From Micromonospora chokoriensis (GTDB lineage Bacteria; Actinomycetota; Actinomycetes; Mycobacteriales; Micromonosporaceae), in the NCBI RefSeq assembly GCF_900091505.1, contig NZ_LT607409.1, positions 4,774,001 through 4,838,000 on the forward strand: DNA of 64,000 bases. The letters are read 5' to 3'. Both the position numbers and the translations under genes were made by a program. The notes under the pieces were generated by a model. It was not told where the DNA came from, did not search any database, and saw only the letters and a list, made by a program, of their open reading frames with translations. Positions 58,969-64,000 of this stretch are shown here, piece after piece; the stretch's first letter is position 1; the number at the start of each line of letters is the position of its first letter.

Positions 58969-59553
58969 TCAGGAGTCGGCGGGCACTTCGGTGTCGAGTT
59001 GCCCGATCATCGGTGCCAGCAGTTCGTTGAGCTCCCGGGTCAGCACCACGACCGCCCGACGCGCCGCGGTGGTGACGTCGTCGTCCGGCCCGGTGGGTGT
59101 CGGCGGCAGACCGTCGAGCGGCAGCGGCGCCTCCACCTGGAGCAGCGCCCGCAGATGCGGACTGCGCGTCTGGTCCTGCTCGGTGGGGGTGGTGAACTGA
59201 CCGAACAGCTGCGGCCAGTCCCGCCAGCCCCGGTCGCGCTGCCACTGCCTGGTCCAGGTCAGCTCCGCGGGCCAGCGGGAGGCCACCGTGACCGCGCAGA
59301 CCATGCTGCCGTCCCACGGGCTGCGGGCGCAGGTCGCCGAGATGATCCGCCGGTGCCAGCGGACGAAGCCCGGCGACAGGTCGGTGGCCACCCGCCAGGC
59401 CGTCGCCGCGAAGGCCACGGGCGCGAAGTCACCCCAGATCTCGTCGAACTCGCCGATCCGACGGAGCACCTCCGCCTCGTACCGGCCGCGTCCGTCGCTG
59501 CCGTGTTCGCGGTCGAACTGCTCGTCCAGCCAGAAGGCGCGCGGTTCGGGCAT
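58969..59553 (-). CDS. Hypothetical protein
   Basis: 194 residues, soluble, rich in Trp (eight or more), Arg and Asp. FWLDEQFDREHGSDGRGRYE, FDEIWGDFAPVAFAATAWRV, QWQRDRGWRDWPQLFGQFTT. No signal peptide, helices or domain recognised. Codon use looks normal for the window. 65 bases upstream of the acyltransferase-like gene on the same strand, possibly cotranscribed. Confidence 0.6.
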   Translation of the reverse strand: MPEPRAFWLDEQFDREHGSDGRGRYEAEVLRRIGEFDEIWGDFAPVAFAATAWRVATDLSPGFVRWHRRIISATCARSPWDGSMVCAVTVASRWPAELTWTRQWQRDRGWRDWPQLFGQFTTPTEQDQTRSPHLRALLQVEAPLPLDGLPPTPTGPDDDVTTAARRAVVVLTRELNELLAPMIGQLDTEVPADS

Positions 59554-59635
59554 CCTCGTCCCCGTTTCCCGACGATGGTGTTCGGCATGTCGAACCTATG
59601 CCATCTGCCGGCCACGGACGGTGCCCTCGCCGCCA

Positions 59636-60064
59636 CTACCCCACCAGAATGCAGAACGGGTGACCGGCCGGGTCGGCGTACACCCGTAGTGGCTCGACGG
59701 GATCCTCGATGCGGTCGTAGCGCAGCCGGCCACCGAGGCGCAGGACACGCTCGTGCTGCACCAGCAGGTCCTCGACGGACTCCACGGTGAGGTCCAGGTG
59801 CAGCTGCTGAGGCACGTCGTTCTTCGGCCAGGTCGCCTCCGGCAGGTGATCCACCTGCTGGAACGCGAGCTGGGTGCTGCCGTCGGGGGACCTCAGGACC
59901 AGCCAGTCACGACCACGCTCGTCGTCCTGACCGGCCGCCGGTGGCTCGTCGCCGGGCCGGTAGACGTAGCCGAGCAGGTGTCGGTAGAACTCGGCCAACA
60001 CCCGCGCGTCGGTGCCGTCCAGCACCACCGAACCCAACCGGGGGACGCTCTCCTGATCGCTCAT
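59636..60064 (-). CDS. VOC-family (glyoxalase/dioxygenase-like) protein
   Basis: 142 residues. One-and-a-half beta-alpha-beta-beta-beta modules: GSVVLDGTDARVLAEFYRHL at the start and VDHLPEATWP, QLHLDLTVESVEDLLVQHER, YADPAGHPFCILVG at the end. The metal ligands are partly present (His in QLHLD, last His in GHPFC). Reaction unknown. ATG at 60064 with GGAGG upstream; GTG at 60067 equally possible. Confidence 0.85.
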   Translation of the reverse strand: MSDQESVPRLGSVVLDGTDARVLAEFYRHLLGYVYRPGDEPPAAGQDDERGRDWLVLRSPDGSTQLAFQQVDHLPEATWPKNDVPQQLHLDLTVESVEDLLVQHERVLRLGGRLRYDRIEDPVEPLRVYADPAGHPFCILVG

Positions 60065-60092
60065 CACCGATCACCTCCGGGCGCCCATTGTC

Positions 60093-60124
60093 GTCGCACC
60101 TCGCGGCGGTCGCACCTCGCGGCG
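60093..60124. repeat. Perfect 16-base tandem duplication
   Basis: GTCGCACCTCGCGGCG occurs twice in direct succession in the gap between the VOC and serine protease genes. Confidence 0.75.
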
Positions 60125-60265
60125 CTGGCGTACCGGCGCGTTGCGCAGTCAGGCACCCGTCACTGAACGCATCAGACACGACCACTGTGGATCGCGCACG
60201 GACACCTAGCGTGGACGGCGCGACGTCGGAGCGACCGTCTCCGGCCGCCATCCCCGGGAGGTCAC

Positions 60266-61297
60266 GTGCGCAGGAAACTCGGATTCGCCTCGGTGGGCAT
60301 CATGCTGCTGGCCAGCGTCACCGTCGCGCAGGCCCCCGCGCAGGCCGGCACCGCCGCGCCGAACGGATCCGCGACGGTCGCCGAAGGGCGCGCCACCATC
60401 AACGGACGGCCGTCGACCGACGCGGACACCGCGGCGGCCGTGGGCGACGCCTACTGGACGCCCGAACGGATGCGAGCGGCACGGCCCGCTCCCCTGCCGG
60501 ACGGGGTCGACGCCCCCGACGGGGAGGCTGCCGACCGCCCCGGCCGCGTCGGTGCGCCGCGCGACGTCGCGGAGCCCGCGGCCCCACGGTCGCCGGCTGC
60601 CGCCGGTCTGCGCGTCGCCGCCAGCGGCACCAGCCGGACAACCCAGGCGGTGAACGCCTCACCCGGCGTTGGGCGGGTCTTCTTCACGCACCACAACGAG
60701 GACTTCTTCTGCTCCGGCGCGACCATCAACAACCCGCAGGCGAATCTGGTCTCCACCGCCGGTCACTGCGTGCACCCCGGCGACGGCGGGTCCGTCTGGT
60801 ACGACAACTGGGCGTACGCGCCGGAGTTCACCGACGGCGTCGCGGTGCACGGCCTCTGGTTCGCCAAGGAGTTCACCTCGGTCGAGGGGTGGGTCGACTA
60901 CGGTTTCCTCTGGTGGGACTTCGCCTTCGTCACCATGCACCCGCGGAACGGCAAGCGGCTCGTGCACGTGACCGGCGGGCAGGGGCTCAGCGTCAACCAG
61001 TCCAAGAAGCTCTCGGTGTTGCTGCTCGGTTACCCGGGGAAGCCGCCGTACGACGGCGAGTCGCAGTACTACGACCAGGGCACCACCAAGGCCGCCGGCG
61101 CGCAGCGGATCAAGCTGAAGGACTGCCCGCTCAACGAGGGCGCGAGCGGCGGCCCGTTCCTGCGTGCCTGGGACAACGATCTGCGGTTCGGGTTCGTCAA
61201 CTCGGTGATGTCGTACACGTTCTCCGGCAACATGTACGGCCCCTACTTCGACGACGACGTGCTGGACATCTACAACGTGGCGAAGAACAAGCAGTGA
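60266..61297 (+). CDS. Secreted trypsin-like serine protease
   Basis: 343 residues. Signal peptide (VGIMLLASVTVAQAPAQA), propeptide-like Ala/Pro/Asp-rich stretch to about 125, then the protease: VSTAGHCVHPGD (His), WWDFAFVTM (Asp), LNEGASGGPFLRAW (Ser in GASGGP). Two cysteines flank the His. Similar to glutamyl endopeptidase-like V8 proteases of actinobacteria. GTG at 60266 has GGGAGGT upstream. Likely activated outside the cell by propeptide removal. Confidence 0.88.
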   Translation: MRRKLGFASVGIMLLASVTVAQAPAQAGTAAPNGSATVAEGRATINGRPSTDADTAAAVGDAYWTPERMRAARPAPLPDGVDAPDGEAADRPGRVGAPRDVAEPAAPRSPAAAGLRVAASGTSRTTQAVNASPGVGRVFFTHHNEDFFCSGATINNPQANLVSTAGHCVHPGDGGSVWYDNWAYAPEFTDGVAVHGLWFAKEFTSVEGWVDYGFLWWDFAFVTMHPRNGKRLVHVTGGQGLSVNQSKKLSVLLLGYPGKPPYDGESQYYDQGTTKAAGAQRIKLKDCPLNEGASGGPFLRAWDNDLRFGFVNSVMSYTFSGNMYGPYFDDDVLDIYNVAKNKQ

Positions 61298-61361
61298 CCG
61301 ACGCTGCGCCGGCGACGGTCGTGGGTTGACAAGGACACACCTCCAGAGTGGACGATGGTGC

Positions 61362-62306
61362 GTGCGGATACTCGTGGTGGGTGGCAGCGGCCTGATCGGT
61401 GCTCATGTGGTGGAGGTGCTGCGTCAGCGCGGTCACGCCACGACCGCTGTGGCGCGTACCTCGCATCCTGGTGTCGACCACCTGCTGGACGTCGGGTCCG
61501 CCTCCCCGGAGGACCTGAGGTCGTTGCTCGCCGGTCACGACGGCGTCGTGTACGCCACCCGGACCGACGAGCAGCGGCCGCTGCCCAAGCCGATCTACCC
61601 GCAGTTCCGCCGGGACAACGTCGACCCGGTGGTACGCCTGTTCACCGCCGCCCGCGAGCAGGGCCTCACCCGTGGGGTGGTGATGGGTTCGTACTACACC
61701 TACTTCGACAGGTTGCATCCGCAGTGGCGGCTGCCCGAGCGGCACACGTACATCCGGTGCCGTGTCGAGCAGGCCCGGGAGGGACGGGCGGCGGCCGGTC
61801 CGGATCTGCCGGTCGCCGTCCTCGAGCTGCCCTTCGTCTTCGGTCGGGCCGGCGACCGGCTGCCGAACTGGGCCGGTCCGCTGGACCGGTGGGCGCGCTC
61901 GCGTACACCTCTGGTCGCACCGACCGGCGGAAGCGCCGCGGCCTCGGCGCGCAGCGTGGCCGAGGTCGCGGCCGACGCTCTTGAGCAGGCCAGCGGGGCG
62001 GACATCCCGGTCGCCGACGAGAACCTCACCTGGCCCGACATGCTCGCGCGCATCGCCGAGGCGGTCGGTCGACGCCGCCGGGTCGCCCGGCTACCGGCCG
62101 GCGCGGCACGAGCCGCCCTGCGCCTCGGCGGCGCGTTGCAGGGCCTCGGGGGCAAGGAGTCGGGGGTCAACCCCACCTACGTCGCCGACCTGCTGCTCAC
62201 CGACCTGTTCATCGAGCCGACGACCGGCCGGTCGCTGGACGTCGCGCTCCGCGAGACCTTCGCTAGCCGTCCGACGCCGGCGGTCGAGCGAGGTACGCCG
62301 TCTTGA
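61362..62306 (+). CDS. NAD-dependent epimerase/dehydratase family protein
   Basis: 314 residues. GGSGLIGAHVVEVLRQRGHA (NAD-binding GxxGxxG), YYTYFDRLHPQWRLPERHTY with a Tyr, then RCRVEQAREG, VLELPFVFGRAG. Atypical extended SDR; active-site Lys is not clear in the usual place (YIRCR instead of YxxxK). GTG at 61362 is chosen; TTGACA at 61326 and GACGAT near 61351 form a possible promoter. Its tail overlaps the convergent GNAT gene by 44 bases. Confidence 0.8.
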   Translation: MRILVVGGSGLIGAHVVEVLRQRGHATTAVARTSHPGVDHLLDVGSASPEDLRSLLAGHDGVVYATRTDEQRPLPKPIYPQFRRDNVDPVVRLFTAAREQGLTRGVVMGSYYTYFDRLHPQWRLPERHTYIRCRVEQAREGRAAAGPDLPVAVLELPFVFGRAGDRLPNWAGPLDRWARSRTPLVAPTGGSAAASARSVAEVAADALEQASGADIPVADENLTWPDMLARIAEAVGRRRRVARLPAGAARAALRLGGALQGLGGKESGVNPTYVADLLLTDLFIEPTTGRSLDVALRETFASRPTPAVERGTPS

Positions 62307-62712
62307 CGTCGGGTGCGAACCCGCAGGCGCGGTAGAACGCGTGGGTCGCGGGAGTGCGCGAGCCGGTCATCAGCATCGCCTTGTAGCAGCCCGCGTCCCA
62401 CGCGGCCTGGAGCGTGCCGGCCATGATCTGCCGACCCAAACCGGTGCCCCGCCGGGATTCCTCGACGACCACGTTCTCGATGACGGCGTACGGCGACGCC
62501 GACCGACTCAGGTTGGGGATCACGTTGAGGTAGGTCGTGGCGACGACGACACCGTCCAGGTCGAGGACGAACAGACTCAGCCCGGGGGTGTCGAGGATCC
62601 GCTGGTAGGCCGCCCGGTCGGAGCCGTCGTCCAGCACCGGATCGTCCGGGTTCAGCTGCCGGTAGAGGTGGATGATCTGCGTGAGGTCGTCAGGTCCTGC
62701 CGCACGGAACAC
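62263..62712 (-). CDS. GNAT N-acetyltransferase
   Basis: 149 residues. AIENVVVEESRRGTGLGRQI (acetyl-CoA loop RGTGLG), MLMTGSRTPATHAFYRACGF (C-terminal strand and helix of the fold). Substrate unknown. GTG at 62712 is six bases after TAGGCT. Confidence 0.9.
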   Translation of the reverse strand: MFRAAGPDDLTQIIHLYRQLNPDDPVLDDGSDRAAYQRILDTPGLSLFVLDLDGVVVATTYLNVIPNLSRSASPYAVIENVVVEESRRGTGLGRQIMAGTLQAAWDAGCYKAMLMTGSRTPATHAFYRACGFAPDVKTAYLARPPASDG

Positions 62713-62718
62713 GCCCGG

Positions 62719-62724
62719 AGCCTA
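62719..62724 (-). promoter_or_regulatory. -10 element of the GNAT gene
   Basis: TAGGCT, six bases before GTG at 62712. Confidence 0.5.
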
Positions 62725-62769
62725 ACCAGAACCCCCATCGGGGCCGGTGCGCGGGCTCGCGGTGCGGCG

Positions 62770-63624
62770 TCAGCGCGCGGCGATCTCGACGAACTCCCGC
62801 ACCAGCGGTGACCGGTTGTCCTCGGCCCAGGCCAGACACACCTGGTTGGGCCCGAGGTCGTCGACCGGCACGTGGACGACGCCCGGCCTGGTGTAGAACG
62901 TCGCGGTCGACAGCGGCAGGATCACCACACCGGCGTACGCGGCGACGTGTTCCAGCTTCTCCTCGACGGAGTTCAGCTCGGGCCGGGGGCGGGGATCGGA
63001 GTCGACCGGCCGGTTCGGCAGGTCCCGCCACTCGGGCACCGCGTCCGGGTCCTGAAGCAGGCGCTCCTCGACCAGCTCGGCGAGGTCGACCGACTCCTTA
63101 CCCGCCAGCCGGTGTTCGTCGGGCAGGACCACGACCCGGGGTTCGGTGAACAGCGGGCGTAGGCGCAGACCACGGTGGTCGACCGGAAGCCGTACGTAGC
63201 TGACGTCGGCGCGCCCCTCGCGGACCACCTCGGCCTGGTCGTCCCAGGAGGTGCGGAGGACACCGACGGCCAGATCGGGGTGCAGCTGGGCGATGGCGCG
63301 GGCCTCGGCGGTGACGATGATGCCCGGCATGAACGCGATGGTGAACGTCTGCCGGCCGTGCGCCGCGCGCTGCACCCGCCGGCGCAGCGCGTCGGCCGAG
63401 GCGAGCAGCGGACCGGCGTCGGCCAACAGTTGCCGGCCGGCCTCGGTCAGCACCGTGGAGCGGCGATCCCGGACGAAGAGCTCGGCGCGTAGTTCGTGCT
63501 CGAACGCCCGGATCTGGCGCGACAGGACCGGCTGGGCGATGTGCAACCGGGCGGCGGCACGGCCGAAGTGCAACTCCTCCGCGACCGCCACGAAGTAGCG
63601 GAGCTTGCGCAGATCGACGTCCAC
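62770..63624 (-). CDS. LysR-family transcriptional regulator
   Basis: 284 residues. N-terminal HTH: LRKLRYFVAVAEELHFGRAA, ARLHIAQPVLSRQIRAFEHE, LFVRDRRSTVLTEAG. The substrate-binding domain covers about 90-284 (FTIAFMPGIIVTAEARAIAQ). GTG at 63624 has GGAGG upstream; an in-frame start at 63720 would add 32 residues through the operator. Divergent from the SDR gene, which it probably controls. Confidence 0.92.
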   Translation of the reverse strand: MDVDLRKLRYFVAVAEELHFGRAAARLHIAQPVLSRQIRAFEHELRAELFVRDRRSTVLTEAGRQLLADAGPLLASADALRRRVQRAAHGRQTFTIAFMPGIIVTAEARAIAQLHPDLAVGVLRTSWDDQAEVVREGRADVSYVRLPVDHRGLRLRPLFTEPRVVVLPDEHRLAGKESVDLAELVEERLLQDPDAVPEWRDLPNRPVDSDPRPRPELNSVEEKLEHVAAYAGVVILPLSTATFYTRPGVVHVPVDDLGPNQVCLAWAEDNRSPLVREFVEIAAR

Positions 63625-63664
63625 CGGCCCTCCGTCCGCCTCGTACGCACCTGACCCACCACAC

Positions 63665-63681
63665 GATACCCGTCGGGTATC
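63665..63681. promoter_or_regulatory. LysR box
   Basis: GATACCCGTCGGGTATC is a perfect 8+1+8 palindrome containing T-N11-A, the LysR recognition pattern, in the gap between the LysR and SDR genes. Confidence 0.8.
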
Positions 63682-63770
63682 ACAGCAGGTGAAAGAGGTC
63701 TTGGACACGAATGCCCGCACCGACGCACGGTGGTAACCGTCAGCGAAACACCATCCGGAAGGACCCGAGC

Positions 63771-64000
63771 ATGACCCTCACCGACCAGCGCGTCGTCGTC
63801 CTCGGCGGAACCTCGGGAATCGGGCTCGCCACCGCCACCCGGGCCGCCCACGAGGGCGCCCAGGTCGTGGTCGCCTCCCGCAACCAGCGCAGCGTGGACC
63901 GCGCCCTCGCCAGCCTGCCGGGCGGCACCCAGGGGTACGTCGCGGACCTCACCAACCCCGCCGACGTGTCCCGCCTGTTCCAGGGGCTCGGCCCGTTCGA
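63771..64000 (+). CDS. Short-chain dehydrogenase/reductase (partial, runs off right edge)
   Basis: 76 residues visible. VVVLGGTSGIGLATATRAAH contains the GGTSGIG NAD(P)-binding motif of classical SDRs. ASRNQRS after strand 2 suggests NADP preference. The catalytic Tyr-x3-Lys lies beyond the window. ATG at 63771 has GGAAGGA upstream. Likely target of the divergent LysR regulator. Confidence 0.88.
   Translation, partial: MTLTDQRVVVLGGTSGIGLATATRAAHEGAQVVVASRNQRSVDRALASLPGGTQGYVADLTNPADVSRLFQGLGPF

Noticed and set aside
1..64000. CRISPR arrays, tRNA or rRNA genes, riboswitches, prophage
   Set aside because: No regularly spaced repeats, no cloverleaf sequence with CCA-type end, no integrase, capsid or terminase genes, and no leader matching a riboswitch I know was seen on reading. 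A covariance-model scan would be decisive.

Overview
The window is about 72 percent GC by eye, uses GTG starts freely and carries a complete Pup-proteasome locus, so it comes from a high-GC actinobacterium. Gene content and intergenic style suggest Micromonosporaceae (Micromonospora or a close relative). That placement is inference. I see no rRNA or tRNA gene, CRISPR array, insertion sequence or prophage.

Layout. 1-5.5 kb: divergent secreted arabinan enzymes (GH43 with CBM6; GH127 with a beta-trefoil lectin) that share a LacI-type palindrome, then a secreted beta-propeller protein. 5.6-13.2 kb: a secreted EEP-family enzyme, an MHYT membrane sensor, the Ski2/Mtr4-like helicase HelY, a HAD hydrolase, an EamA transporter and a lipid kinase. 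13.2-40.6 kb is the conserved backbone helY-tatC-tatA-pafC-pafB ... pafA ... prcA-prcB-(endonuclease VII)-pup-dop ... arc ... trmI-(M50 protease)-(RecB-like nuclease), in the order known from Mycobacterium tuberculosis. Extra genes interrupt it: a cation diffusion facilitator and a DUF3866-type protein between pafB and pafA; an eight-gene dTDP-rhamnose and glycan block between pafA and prcA; a large membrane protein between dop and arc.

40.8-50 kb: an orphan NarL-type regulator, an ABC transporter pair behind a MerR-like promoter, a HAD phosphatase, a zinc metallopeptidase, a YCII/DGPF protein with its ECF42-type sigma factor, and a cation/proton antiporter. 50-64 kb: an ArsR/AHSA1 pair, a decayed Mug-type DNA glycosylase, a CPBP protease, an alpha/beta hydrolase, two large secreted proteins (ThuA-like and sugar dehydrogenase-like) with matching C-terminal trefoil domains, several small enzymes, a secreted serine protease, and a LysR gene divergent from an SDR gene with a clear LysR box between them.

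How the parts work together. Pup, Dop and PafA tag proteins (Dop deamidates the Gln end, PafA ligates); ARC and PrcAB unfold and degrade them; PafB/PafC are the WYL transcription factors of the DNA-damage response. The rml genes make dTDP-L-rhamnose, and the two glycosyltransferases and the flippase-like protein beside them probably build and export a rhamnosylated surface glycan. Sixteen genes have a TANNNT hexamer 6-8 bases before an ATG or GTG, so leaderless transcription looks like the local rule. The points most worth following are the endonuclease VII gene wedged inside the proteasome operon with unusual translational wiring, the ThuA/sugar-dehydrogenase pair, the shared arabinan operator, and the decayed Mug gene.
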